Assembly (NCBI RefSeq): GCF_003711225.1
Contig: NZ_CP031030.1
Coordinates: forward strand, 1,922,001 to 1,986,000
Length of the DNA stretch: 64,000 nt
Direction: 5' to 3'
DNA from: Runella sp. SP2
GTDB lineage: Bacteria > Bacteroidota > Bacteroidia > Cytophagales > Spirosomataceae
Shown here: positions 24,135-32,803 of the stretch, piece by piece
Numbering within the stretch: the first letter of the stretch is position 1
How the letters are laid out: each line of letters starts with the position of its first letter
Made by a program: the position numbers and the translations under genes
Notes under the pieces: generated by a model
The model's database searches: none
Told to the model about the DNA's origin: nothing
The model's input: the letters and a program-made list of their open reading frames with translations, nothing else

Positions 24135-26444
24135 TCACACCTCTTCAACAATGGCTTTTCTAACTTGGCCAGCCGCTTGTACCATATTTTTGAGCGCCTT
24201 CTCAGTCTCTGGCCAACGGCGCGTTTTTAAACCACAGTCTGGATTGACCCAAAGGTGCTCAGCGGGGAGTACGGCCAATGCTTTTTCTAACAACTGCACC
24301 ATTTCATCGACGCTGGGCACGCGAGGACTGTGAATGTCATACACGCCTGGGCCAATTTCGTTGGGATAGTTGAAGGTATGAAATGCGTCCAACAACTCCA
24401 TTTGTGAACGGGAGGTTTCAATTGTAATGACGTCTGCATCCATCTCCGCAATGGATTCTATGATGTCATTAAACTCCGAATAACACATGTGGGTATGGAT
24501 TTGGGTCTGGTCTGCCACTGCAGAGGACGCCACCCGAAAGGCTTTGACAGAATTGTCAAGATAGGCTTGTCGGTCGCTTTTGCGTAACGGAAGTCCTTCA
24601 CGCAGCGCTGCTTCGTCGATTTGGATGATTCGGATACCTGCTTTTTCCAAATCCAACACTTCATCACGAATGGCCAAAGCGAGCTGAAACATTGTTTCAC
24701 TTCGGGCTTGGTCGTCCCGTACAAACGACCATTGCAAAATCGTAATCGGCCCCGTCAACATACCTTTCACTGGTTTTGAGGTTAGCGATTGGGCGTAGGT
24801 AGCCCATTGTACGGTCATGGGGTGTGGGCGTTCAATGTCGCCATAGATAATTGGTGGTTTCACACAACGCGAACCGTAGCTTTGCACCCAACCATTCTGC
24901 GTAAAAGCATATCCTTTCAGCAGTTCGCCGAAATATTCCACCATGTCGTTACGCTCAAATTCGCCGTGAACCAACACATCCAAACCAATTTCTTCCTGCC
25001 ATTTTATGGCCTCCTCGGTGTTTTTTTCGATGATTTCCTCGTAGTGTTGGGGGGAAATCTCGCCGCTTTTGTAGCGAGCGCGAAGCTGGCGAATGGCGTC
25101 TGTTTGGGGGAATGAACCGATGGTCGTTGTGGGGAAGATGGGCAACTGCAACAACGCTTTTTGAAGATGTTGACGGGTTGAGAACGGACTTTTACGCTGG
25201 GTATCGGCCTCGCTGAGCGCATCAACGCGTTGTTTTACGTGCGGTTTGTGAATCAATGACGACGTACGCCGACTTTCGATGTCTGCTTTATTTTGCGCCC
25301 ATTTTTCATTGTTTCCTTGGGTGGCGATGAGATGTAAGTCGTTGATTTCTTGGAGCTTTTGTTTGGCAAAAGCCATCCATTGCTTTATCTCAGAAGGAAG
25401 TCTGGTTTCGTCTTTTTCCAACTCCAAATCGCAGGGCGTATGCAACAAAGAGCAAGAGGGCGCAATCATTACCCTTGCCTCTCCTAACTTATCAATGGCT
25501 TTTTGGATGAAAGTGAGAGAACGGGTATAGTCGTTTTTCCAAACGTTACGTCCGTCAACTATACCAAGTGACAACGACATAGGTTCGTGGATGGCTGTTA
25601 ATAGGTTGTCAAATTGGCTCGGAAAACGTACCAAATCGACGTGTAAAGTACAGACTGGCAGGAGAGAGGCGACCAGTAGGTTATCACGTAAGCCATCAAA
25701 GTAAGTAGCCAGCATGATTTTCAGTTGGGGGAAACGGGTACGAATCGTGCCGTAGGCTGTTCGGAGGGCGTCTTTTTCTTTGTAAGTTAAATCAAGTGCA
25801 AGGCAGGGTTCATCGAATTGAATCCACACGGCGCCTTGTTGGGTCAGTCGCTCAATGATGTCGTAATAGACTGAAAGTAAGCGAGGTAATAACTCTAATC
25901 GGTGAAAATCGGCTTCTTTTTCTTTGCCCAAAAGCAAGTAAGAAACTGGGCCTAAAAGCACGGGTTTCGTCAAAATCCCTGCCGACTTGGCTTCGTCAAA
26001 CTCATTGAAAACTTTGTCCGAAGAAAGGCTAAACGTCTGATTTTTGGTGAACTCAGGTACTAAGTAATGGTAGTTGGTATCGTACCATTTGGTCATTTCT
26101 AGGGCTTTAATGTCAAGTCCATCTTTTTGGTAGCCCCGAGCCATGGCAAAATAGACATCGAGGGAATTGTTTTGAGGATTGGCATTTAAGATTTCTTGGA
26201 AGCGAGCAGGAATCGCACCCACGGTTAGGCTGAGGTCGAGCACGTGGTCGTACAAAGAAAAATCGTTGGACGGAATGAGGTCAATGCCTGCTTGTTGTTG
26301 CAGCTGCCAGTTGTGAAGGCGGATTTGGCGGCCTGTTTCTAGCAGTTCGGTTTGTGAGATTTTGCCCGCCCAGTAGGCTTCACAGGCTTTTTTTAGCTCG
26401 CGGCGACTGCCAATGCGAGGATACCCAAGGTTGTTTTTGAGCAT
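24135..26444 (-). CDS. metE: Cobalamin-independent methionine synthase
   Basis: About 769 residues from ATG 26444 (MLKNNLGYPRIGSRRELKKA), the standard MetE start; the frame is open a little further upstream. The zinc ligands are visible in IHTHMCYSEF (His, Cys) and NPDCGLKTRRW (Cys), and the C-terminal catalytic half has TTTIGSFPQTDAIR and HGEFERNDMVEYFGE. The enzyme moves a methyl group from 5-methyltetrahydrofolate polyglutamate to homocysteine. The leader carries a cobalamin riboswitch, so this B12-free route is probably switched off when B12 is present and the B12-dependent MetH can work. Confidence 0.96.
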   Translation of the reverse strand: MLKNNLGYPRIGSRRELKKACEAYWAGKISQTELLETGRQIRLHNWQLQQQAGIDLIPSNDFSLYDHVLDLSLTVGAIPARFQEILNANPQNNSLDVYFAMARGYQKDGLDIKALEMTKWYDTNYHYLVPEFTKNQTFSLSSDKVFNEFDEAKSAGILTKPVLLGPVSYLLLGKEKEADFHRLELLPRLLSVYYDIIERLTQQGAVWIQFDEPCLALDLTYKEKDALRTAYGTIRTRFPQLKIMLATYFDGLRDNLLVASLLPVCTLHVDLVRFPSQFDNLLTAIHEPMSLSLGIVDGRNVWKNDYTRSLTFIQKAIDKLGEARVMIAPSCSLLHTPCDLELEKDETRLPSEIKQWMAFAKQKLQEINDLHLIATQGNNEKWAQNKADIESRRTSSLIHKPHVKQRVDALSEADTQRKSPFSTRQHLQKALLQLPIFPTTTIGSFPQTDAIRQLRARYKSGEISPQHYEEIIEKNTEEAIKWQEEIGLDVLVHGEFERNDMVEYFGELLKGYAFTQNGWVQSYGSRCVKPPIIYGDIERPHPMTVQWATYAQSLTSKPVKGMLTGPITILQWSFVRDDQARSETMFQLALAIRDEVLDLEKAGIRIIQIDEAALREGLPLRKSDRQAYLDNSVKAFRVASSAVADQTQIHTHMCYSEFNDIIESIAEMDADVITIETSRSQMELLDAFHTFNYPNEIGPGVYDIHSPRVPSVDEMVQLLEKALAVLPAEHLWVNPDCGLKTRRWPETEKALKNMVQAAGQVRKAIVEEV

Positions 26445-26504
26445 AAGAGTAAAAGGAGTTGAATGAAACAAAAAAGTTGAAAAACTTATTTGCTCTTTCC
26501 TTAC

Positions 26505-26665
26505 CCACTGCCTGACGTCGGCTTCGACTCGTGAAAGCCTCCGTCAATTCGTTTTTGGCAAGTGTCTCGACTTATCGTTTTGGGCGATTTACGGTTGCAC
26601 GTCAGTTCGTGAATTTCACACGATTCCTTTTTAATTCAGCAAAAACAAACTCCGCTGAAACCAAA
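26505..26665 (-). promoter_or_regulatory. Cobalamin riboswitch in the metE leader
   Basis: Read on the minus strand, the leader has the ordered landmarks of the cobalamin aptamer: AAAAGGAATCGTGTGAAA, ACTGACGTGCAACCGTAA (the conserved CUGC...GCAACNGUAA block), GACACTTGCC, and a B12-box-like end GAGTCGAAGCCGACGTCAGG. The length of about 160 bases and the position some 60 bases before metE fit. The landmarks were matched by eye, not by a covariance model. Confidence 0.82.
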
Positions 26666-26692
26666 AACGGCAATTGATTGAAAGAACTTCTG

Positions 26693-26726
26693 CAAAGGTA
26701 AATGGTGGAAAAGTTTATAACACAAA
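26693..26726 (-). promoter_or_regulatory. Promoter of the riboswitch-metE transcript
   Basis: The minus strand has TTTG (26726-26723), a 22-base spacer, and TACCTTTG (26700-26693), matching the Bacteroidota TTTG / TAnnTTTG promoter. Transcription would begin about 20 bases before the riboswitch. Between here and 26953 I see only AT-rich sequence. Confidence 0.6.
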
Positions 26727-26953
26727 ATGTTTGTTTTCGTTTGTAATTTAAGAAATAATTTTACTTTTTAAGGTATTTTAATAGATGTTTTGTTTAATAT
26801 TATAAGTTTTGATAGATAAAATGTTTTATCATTCTAAGTCTCTGAATTTTCACAAAACAGACATATATGCACAGCCCATTTGGTGCAAATGTTAGTATGT
26901 AAGAATGAATAGTGTACTTTTACAGTCAAAACCATTTCCTACAATTATTACCT

Positions 26954-28036
26954 ATGTCAACATCCCCCAAACCAGTGCGCGTCCTTGTCGTTGGATGCGG
27001 AAACATGGGCGCTTCTCACGCCACAGCCTATCATAATTTTGAAGGTTTCGAAATTTGTGGTATTGTCTCAACGGGAAAAAGTAAAGAAGTTCTAAACGAA
27101 AAATTAGGGGGCGGATATGCTTTGTATTCCGATTATGCCGAAGCCCTCCAAGCAACGCAACCTGATGCCGTTTGTATCTCCACCTACCCCGACACGCACG
27201 AAGCGTTTGCGGTTATGGCCTTTGAGCACGGCTGTCACGTATTTATTGAAAAACCAGTGGCTGATACTGTCGAAGGCGCAAAGCGCGTGGTAGAAGCGGC
27301 CGTCAAAGCCAATAAAAAATTGGTGGTTGGGTATATTTTGCGCCATCATCCGTCGTGGGAAAAGTTTGTGGAATTGGCGCAAACGCTTGGTAAGCCATTG
27401 GTAATGAGGATGAACCTCAACCAGCAAAGCCACGGCTATATGTGGGACGTACACCGCAATTTGATGAAAAGCCTTAGCCCGATTGTGGACTGTGGCGTGC
27501 ATTACATCGACGTAATGTGTCAAATGACCCGTTCAAAACCAGTGTGGGTGTCGGCCATTGGCGCTCGCTTGACCGAAGATATTCCTGCGGGAAATTACAA
27601 TTACGGACAACTCCAAATTCGTTTTGAGGATGGCTCAGTGGGTTGGTACGAAGCAGGCTGGGGCCCAATGATGAGCGAAACGGCATTTTTTGTAAAAGAC
27701 GTAGTAGGCCCTAAAGGCTGCGTGTCGATTGTGGCAAAAGATGCAGGAGGTGCGGGTAAATCGGACAACGTAGATGCCCATACCAAAACTGAATCGTTGC
27801 GTTATCACCATGCCGATATTGACGAAAACAACGCATTTACAAAACCTGATGAGTGGATTAACTTGACCGACGAGCCAGACCACCAAGAGCTTTGCAACCG
27901 TGAACAAGCCTATTTCTTAAAAGCAATCGTAGAAGACGTTGACTTAACCGACCACATGGCGGACGCCGTAAACAGCCTTCAAATCGCGTTTGCGTGCGAC
28001 GAATCAGTGCGTACGGGCGAAGTCGTTCGTTTATAA
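26954..28036 (+). CDS. Gfo/Idh/MocA-family NAD(P)-dependent oxidoreductase
   Basis: About 360 residues from ATG 26954; the longer frame uses a GTG. The Rossmann motif is VLVVGCGNMGASHATAY, the family signature with the catalytic-type lysine is HVFIEKPVADT, and DCGVHYIDVMCQM holds the substrate-side histidine. These enzymes oxidise or reduce sugars, often at C3, or cyclitols. There is no signal peptide, unlike many Bacteroidota relatives, so it works in the cytoplasm. The divergent neighbour is metE; a PVC-type cytochrome protein lies downstream in opposite orientation. Confidence 0.88.
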   Translation: MSTSPKPVRVLVVGCGNMGASHATAYHNFEGFEICGIVSTGKSKEVLNEKLGGGYALYSDYAEALQATQPDAVCISTYPDTHEAFAVMAFEHGCHVFIEKPVADTVEGAKRVVEAAVKANKKLVVGYILRHHPSWEKFVELAQTLGKPLVMRMNLNQQSHGYMWDVHRNLMKSLSPIVDCGVHYIDVMCQMTRSKPVWVSAIGARLTEDIPAGNYNYGQLQIRFEDGSVGWYEAGWGPMMSETAFFVKDVVGPKGCVSIVAKDAGGAGKSDNVDAHTKTESLRYHHADIDENNAFTKPDEWINLTDEPDHQELCNREQAYFLKAIVEDVDLTDHMADAVNSLQIAFACDESVRTGEVVRL

Positions 28037-28098
28037 TATTATTGCCTACAGTAAAGGGCAGAAGGAACTCATTCGCCCTTTACTGTAGTTTTTATTGC

Positions 28099-28196
28099 CC
28101 CCTTGCCCCTTGCCCCTTGCCCCTTGCCCCTTGCCCCTTGCCCCTTGCCCCTTGCCCCTTGCCCCTTGCCCCTTGCCCCTTGCCCCTTGCCCATTG
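28099..28196. repeat. 7-bp tandem repeat, CCCCTTG x 14
   Basis: Thirteen perfect copies of CCCCTTG in 28099-28189 and a last changed copy CCCATTG to 28196; a detached CCCTTGCCCCTT occurs at 28212-28223. It fills the space between two convergent genes. Confidence 0.97.
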
Positions 28197-28222
28197 CCGT
28201 GCGACGGTCCGACCCTTGCCCC

Positions 28223-31135
28223 TTATTTAGGCAACCCCAGCAGATACCCTGCCAAATCCGACAAATCTTTTTCTTTTAGCCCCAATGACGATGGTTCAGG
28301 CATCAAACTATTTTTAAGTTGTTGGCGCGAAGCAATTTGTGACGCTTTGATGGCCGAGGTTTTTCCCGCAACATCTCTAAGGAGCACATTAGCTCCGTCG
28401 CCTACTACAAAGCCGTAGTAGGTATTTTTGTCTTTGGTTTGAATAATCCACGGTTCGTAGCCAAAGGCCAAACTAGCGCTTGGATTGATGATGGCGTCTA
28501 GCAACCCTTCTTTGTCAAATTTTTTCCCAATCAAGGTTAAATCAGGGCCAATCTCTTTCCCATCTTGCTGAAAGCGGTGACACGAGGTGCAGTGCGTTTG
28601 AAAAATCTGTTTGCCTTTACCAAGGTCGGCGGGAAAGCTTGCGGCTAAGCTTACCGACAGTCCTTTTCCGCTTGGACGTGGAAAATAATCGCCCGCCATC
28701 ATCCGAATACTGCGGTCGGGGTTGTTGAAAATGGTTTGAGCAATGAGCGGCCGTAACTCTTTCGGAATTTTGTTTTCACTGGCGGCGGCGAGCAACAATT
28801 GTCCCCCAAATACATCCCCCGCAAGCGTTTTGGCCGCTTCTTCGCGTTTGGCGATGGGCGCGTTGGTATCGGTCATGACGTCTTTCCAAGCCAACATCTG
28901 TTTTTGAGCGGGACTGAGTTGCGTAGCGGCCGCTTCCTTCCAATCAAGCAACGACTGCCAATCGTTGGTTTTGCGGAAATTGACCCAATAAAACGCCTGT
29001 TCAGCCACGTCTTTCAAGGTACTTTTTGTCAAATCAAGCATGGCAATTGCCGCCGATTTGTCTTTGATAAAAGCAATAGCGGTGATGGCTCGTTTGCGCT
29101 CTTCGGCAGAGAGATTGGGAGCGGATGCTCGTGTTTTTAAATCAGCCAATGCGGTTTTTGGATGAAGCCGCCAAGCCATCCAGGCCTGTTGGTGCGTCCA
29201 TTTGGCGGCATTTTGAGGCCATTGAGGGCGGGATTTTTGGAAATAACTCTCTTCTTTTCCGTCCAAAGCAGTTCCTAAGGCTTCTAAATAATAACGGTCT
29301 TTTCCATCAAAAGCAGCTTCGAGCGGCGAAATCAGATTTGCCATAGCAGTATAAGGAACATCTCGCAACGAAATGGCAATTTCGCGGTATAGTGGGAGGG
29401 AAGCCACTTTGAGCGCCTTTTGGCATAAAGCCACTTGTTGGGCTATTTCTTGGGGCGAACTTGAAGGCGTAATGTCGTGCTTCAACGCCCGAAAAGCGGC
29501 AGTTTGCAGCCGAGTGTCAGTACTTTGAAGCAGAAGTTGTTCCACTTCGGTTTTTCCAGCTGCCCCCAATTGGGCCAACAACCACACAGCGCGCGCTTGG
29601 ACAAATGGATTAGCGTCGGCCAGTAAGGCTTTGACGGCGGGAATTACTGTTTCGCCTTGGGCTTGTAACGCCACAAAACCTAAGTTGCGAACATTAATGG
29701 CGGGGTTTTTAAGAGCTTCGATTTGTCCCTTGACCGAGCTGAGGTCGAAGGTAGGCGTACTTAGTTTTTTGCCTTTAGGCGTGATTCGGTAAATCCGTCC
29801 GTAGCCTTTTTTATCGTGCATTTGGTGGCCACCTACCACAGGGTCGTACCAATCGGCGACGTAAATAGCGCCGTCTGGGCCCGTGGCGGCATCGCTCGGG
29901 CGGAACCATTTCCGTTTGTCTTTGCCTGTTTCGTGCCAAATGTAGTGTTCTTCAACTTTGGAAAAGCTACTGATAAAATCGACCCGTTGAGAAAAGTCAA
30001 AACCAGCCCCTTTGGCTTTAGGCCAATACGCCCACACCACATTTCGCCCTGCTTCGCAACTGAGAACAGTGCCACGGTATTTTTCTCCCAGTGCGTCACC
30101 TTCGTACACGAGCATACCCGTGGGAGAGCCTGCGCCCGTGTTGTCACCTGCGAGCAAAACGCCTGGGTCTTCTTGGTGCCAGTGGGTAGTAAACATGTCT
30201 TGGTTGGGGCGGCGGTCGGCTTGCCAAGTACGCGTTCCGTCGGCACTAAAATAGCCCGCGTTAGAGCCTTCCATCACCCAACTCGTGCGGCAGGTAACCA
30301 CTTGGTCGTCGTTATCATTTTGCCAATAATCACCGTAGCTGTCGATGGCTATTTCGTAGCTATTCCTAAAATTGTGCGCCATTACTTTGAGACCCGTTCC
30401 ATCGGCGTTCATCCGCAACGACAGGCCACCCACCCAAATACGCCCATCGTCGCTTTTTTGATTGCCTTGATTTTCTTTGTTGTAAGGCGTTCCTCCCGTG
30501 TAAATGCTTCCCGAACGCAGCGTCCAACCACTTTTATCTTTGACATTGTGCGGCCCTGCATTTCCTGTGTTAAAATGCCATCTTCCGTCGGGGCCAGCCG
30601 TGAGCGAATGCAGCGAGTGGTCATGGTCGAGGCCGCCAAAACCCGTCAGAAAAATCTCTTTTTTGTCGGGAAGGTCGTCGCCATTTTCGTCGGTATAAAT
30701 AATGATATTGGGAGCGCAACTTACCACCACTTTGTTGCCAATGACCCCAATGCCCAGTGGTGCTACCAAGTCTTTGTCTTGGACAAACACCTTCGATTTG
30801 TCGGCCTTCCCGTCGCCGTCAGTGTCTTCCAAAATCATGACTCGGTCGCCTTCGTTGAAGGTGAGTTTTTGGTCGGGTTTGTTGTTGAAATTGCGGTAGT
30901 TGACGGCCTCCGTAATCCAAACTCTCCCTTTTGCGTCAATGTCCATGTTGGTAGGGTTGTAAAACAGGGGAGCTTCCGCCCAAAGCGTGGCTTCAAGGTC
31001 GTCGGGAACATAGACACGGTTGGAATCAGCAGCGCCTTCTGCTTGGTATTCGTTTTGGAGGGTGTCCGTTCCTGTGAAAGAAAAAACCGAAACAAAACCC
31101 AGTAATAGTATGAGTTTTATTGCTGTATTTTGCAT
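28223..31135 (-). CDS. PVC-type heme-binding dehydrogenase-like protein with HEAT repeats and cytochrome c domain
   Basis: About 970 residues from ATG 31135, with a Sec signal (LILLLGFVSVFSFTG). The N-terminal half is a beta-propeller of the membrane-bound dehydrogenase type (DDLEATLWAEAPLFYNPTN, DIDAKGRVWITEAVNYRNF, DGDGKADKSKVF). HEAT-like helices fill residues about 500-800 and a cytochrome c domain closes the protein with HCTSCH and MPEPSSLGLKEKDLSDLAGYLL (Met ligand). Such proteins occur with Gfo/Idh oxidoreductases and sugar epimerases and probably take electrons in periplasmic sugar oxidation; the substrate is unknown. A second member is at 52594-55239. Confidence 0.88.
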   Translation of the reverse strand: MQNTAIKLILLLGFVSVFSFTGTDTLQNEYQAEGAADSNRVYVPDDLEATLWAEAPLFYNPTNMDIDAKGRVWITEAVNYRNFNNKPDQKLTFNEGDRVMILEDTDGDGKADKSKVFVQDKDLVAPLGIGVIGNKVVVSCAPNIIIYTDENGDDLPDKKEIFLTGFGGLDHDHSLHSLTAGPDGRWHFNTGNAGPHNVKDKSGWTLRSGSIYTGGTPYNKENQGNQKSDDGRIWVGGLSLRMNADGTGLKVMAHNFRNSYEIAIDSYGDYWQNDNDDQVVTCRTSWVMEGSNAGYFSADGTRTWQADRRPNQDMFTTHWHQEDPGVLLAGDNTGAGSPTGMLVYEGDALGEKYRGTVLSCEAGRNVVWAYWPKAKGAGFDFSQRVDFISSFSKVEEHYIWHETGKDKRKWFRPSDAATGPDGAIYVADWYDPVVGGHQMHDKKGYGRIYRITPKGKKLSTPTFDLSSVKGQIEALKNPAINVRNLGFVALQAQGETVIPAVKALLADANPFVQARAVWLLAQLGAAGKTEVEQLLLQSTDTRLQTAAFRALKHDITPSSSPQEIAQQVALCQKALKVASLPLYREIAISLRDVPYTAMANLISPLEAAFDGKDRYYLEALGTALDGKEESYFQKSRPQWPQNAAKWTHQQAWMAWRLHPKTALADLKTRASAPNLSAEERKRAITAIAFIKDKSAAIAMLDLTKSTLKDVAEQAFYWVNFRKTNDWQSLLDWKEAAATQLSPAQKQMLAWKDVMTDTNAPIAKREEAAKTLAGDVFGGQLLLAAASENKIPKELRPLIAQTIFNNPDRSIRMMAGDYFPRPSGKGLSVSLAASFPADLGKGKQIFQTHCTSCHRFQQDGKEIGPDLTLIGKKFDKEGLLDAIINPSASLAFGYEPWIIQTKDKNTYYGFVVGDGANVLLRDVAGKTSAIKASQIASRQQLKNSLMPEPSSLGLKEKDLSDLAGYLLGLPK

Positions 31136-31227
31136 TGCTGGTTGGGGTTTTAGGTGCGAATGAATGCTTGTGAAATAAAGTCTCAAAAAGGTCTAAGATA
31201 CTTGCTACTTATTATAAAGAGTTTGTG

Positions 31228-31830
31228 AGTGGCGTCAGATTTGAGAATCTGACGTTGGAGGTTTCTCAAAACCTCGTTTTCAAGGGTTTTGAGAAACCCG
31301 AGTTGGTTGGTTTTGAGAAACCAACGGTACATCATGAGTGGCGTCAGATTCTCAAATCTGACGTTAGAGGTTTCTCAAAACCTCGTTTTCAAGGGTTTTG
31401 AGAGACCTGAGTCGGTTGGTTTTGAGAAACCAACCGCACATCACGAGAAACCAACGGCACCTCACGAGTGGCGTCAGATTCTCAAATCTGACGTTAGAGG
31501 TTTCTCAAAACCTTGTTTGTAAGGGTTTTAAGAAACCCGAGTCGGTTGGTTTTGAGAAACCAACCGCACATCATGAGAAACCAACGGCATCTCACGAGTG
31601 GCGTCAGATTTGAGAATCTGACGTTGGAGGTTTCTCAAAACCTCGTTTTCAAGGGTTTTAAGAGACCCGAGTTGGTTGGTTTTGAGAAACCAACCGCACA
31701 TCACGAGTGGCGTCAGATTCTCAAATCTGACGTTGGAGGTTTCTCAAAACCTCGTTTTCAAGGTTTTTGAGAAACCCGAGTCGGTTGGTTTTGAGAAACC
31801 AACGGCACATCACGAGAAACCAACCGCACA
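31228..31830. repeat. Tandem array of TGAG-tetraloop hairpins (five units)
   Basis: Five units of roughly 105-131 bp start near 31228, 31335, 31466, 31597 and 31703. A complete unit has four hairpins in fixed order: GTCAGATT/AATCTGAC, GAGGTTT/AAACCTC, GGGTTT/AAACCC and GTTGGTTT/AAACCAAC, all closing on TGAG or its complement CTCA. In unit 1 they lie at 31234-31253, 31258-31275, 31284-31299 and 31306-31325. Units 2-4 have extra copies of a piece of the last hairpin. Open frames across the array are by-products of the repeat. It fills the space between two divergent genes. Confidence 0.93.
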
Positions 31831-31887
31831 AAACCAAACACACATAAAGATTTTGATTTACAACGGTGCTTAGACACGAAGAAAAAG

Positions 31888-32388
31888 ATGAAAACATTAG
31901 CCGATTTACTTTTACTGGGCGACCCGCGATTGTACGAGGTATGTGCCCCTGTTTTACCCGAAGAACACGACGAGTTGCTGGGCTGGGTGGCCGACCTCCA
32001 CAATGTAATGCAAGAAGTACGCACAAAATATGGCTTTGGACGAGCCATTGCCGCACCGCAGTTAGGGATTATGAAACGGTTGATTTACATGAACATCGAC
32101 CGCCCAGTGGTGTTTATTAATCCAGAACTGGTGAATTTGAGCGATGAAACCTTTGAGCTGTGGGACGACTGCATGAGCTTTCCTAATTTGTTGGTAAAAG
32201 TAAAGCGCCATAAGTCGTTGACCATAAAATATTTCGATGAACACTGGCAGCCGCAAGAATGGCCGATGGAAGATGCTTTGTCAGAACTTTTGCAACACGA
32301 ATTCGACCATCTTGATGGCGTTTTGTGCACGATGAGGGCGATTGATGCACAGTCGTTTCGTTGGAGACCTACGCCACCGAAGCAATAG
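31888..32388 (+). CDS. def: Peptide deformylase-like protein
   Basis: 166 residues. The three deformylase motifs are present in order: GRAIAAPQLG (motif I, GxGLAAPQ), DDCMSFPN (motif II, normally EGCLS, with the metal-binding Cys), and LQHEFDHLDG (motif III, HExxH). The metal ligands are therefore intact, but motif II lacks the usual Glu-Gly, as in type-III or atypical deformylases. The enzyme removes formyl from the N-terminal methionine of new proteins. It may be a second, divergent copy rather than the housekeeping one. Confidence 0.85.
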   Translation: MKTLADLLLLGDPRLYEVCAPVLPEEHDELLGWVADLHNVMQEVRTKYGFGRAIAAPQLGIMKRLIYMNIDRPVVFINPELVNLSDETFELWDDCMSFPNLLVKVKRHKSLTIKYFDEHWQPQEWPMEDALSELLQHEFDHLDGVLCTMRAIDAQSFRWRPTPPKQ

Positions 32389-32473
32389 GCTTTGTAAATT
32401 CGTAGGTAAGAACTTATAATTAAAACATTTTTCACAGGGTTGTTATGTAAAATAGTCATTATTTTTACGCCAA

Positions 32474-32749
32474 ATGCCATGTACGATGTTTGAGGTAAAT
32501 AATTGGGGCCAACTTGAAGTCATTTCTGTGCCAATAGGAAAAGATGTCGAGGAATATTCTCTTCAACTTGCGGTTTTACGTAAATGTGGGGAGGATGTTT
32601 TTGGAGAATTGCCGCAGTTTATTGGGTGGATGAATCACCCAAACCATATTTTAAGTGGTAAAAAACCCATAGAATTGCTTGAAACGCCTTATGGTCTTGA
32701 GTGGATTCATGGCGAACTAACCCGTATTGCACACGGTATATTGGCCTAG
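32474..32749 (+). CDS. Orphan DUF2384 (MbcA/ParS-type) antitoxin domain protein
   Basis: 91 residues. The C-terminal 50 residues match the antitoxin toxin-binding domain (DVFGELPQFIGWMNHP, SGKKPIELLETPYGLEWI, LTRIAHGILA). Normal members have an N-terminal Xre-type DNA-binding domain and are followed by a RES-domain toxin; here the DNA-binding part is missing and the next gene is an unrelated peptidase. It is thus either a truncated relic or a stand-alone neutraliser of toxins encoded elsewhere. ATG 32486 is an equally possible start. Confidence 0.75.
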   Translation: MPCTMFEVNNWGQLEVISVPIGKDVEEYSLQLAVLRKCGEDVFGELPQFIGWMNHPNHILSGKKPIELLETPYGLEWIHGELTRIAHGILA

Positions 32750-32803
32750 ACTAAACTTGTTGAAGATGCAAACTCTAAACTATTCACTCATCACATTTCT
32801 CTA

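Noticed and set aside
28095..28418. Pro/Leu/Cys repeat proteins over the CCCCTTG tract
   Set aside because: The frame exists only because the heptamer has no stop codon; no initiation context.
29816..31105. 429-codon plus-strand frame
   Set aside because: Antisense to the well-supported PVC-type cytochrome protein; its peptide has no domain character.
31228..31830. CRISPR array
   Set aside because: Units are 105-131 bp of palindromes with no unique 30-40 bp spacers, and no cas genes are present.
31289..31873. Plus-strand open frames of 60-85 codons in the 31-kb array
   Set aside because: They only translate the hairpin repeat and repeat the same peptide.
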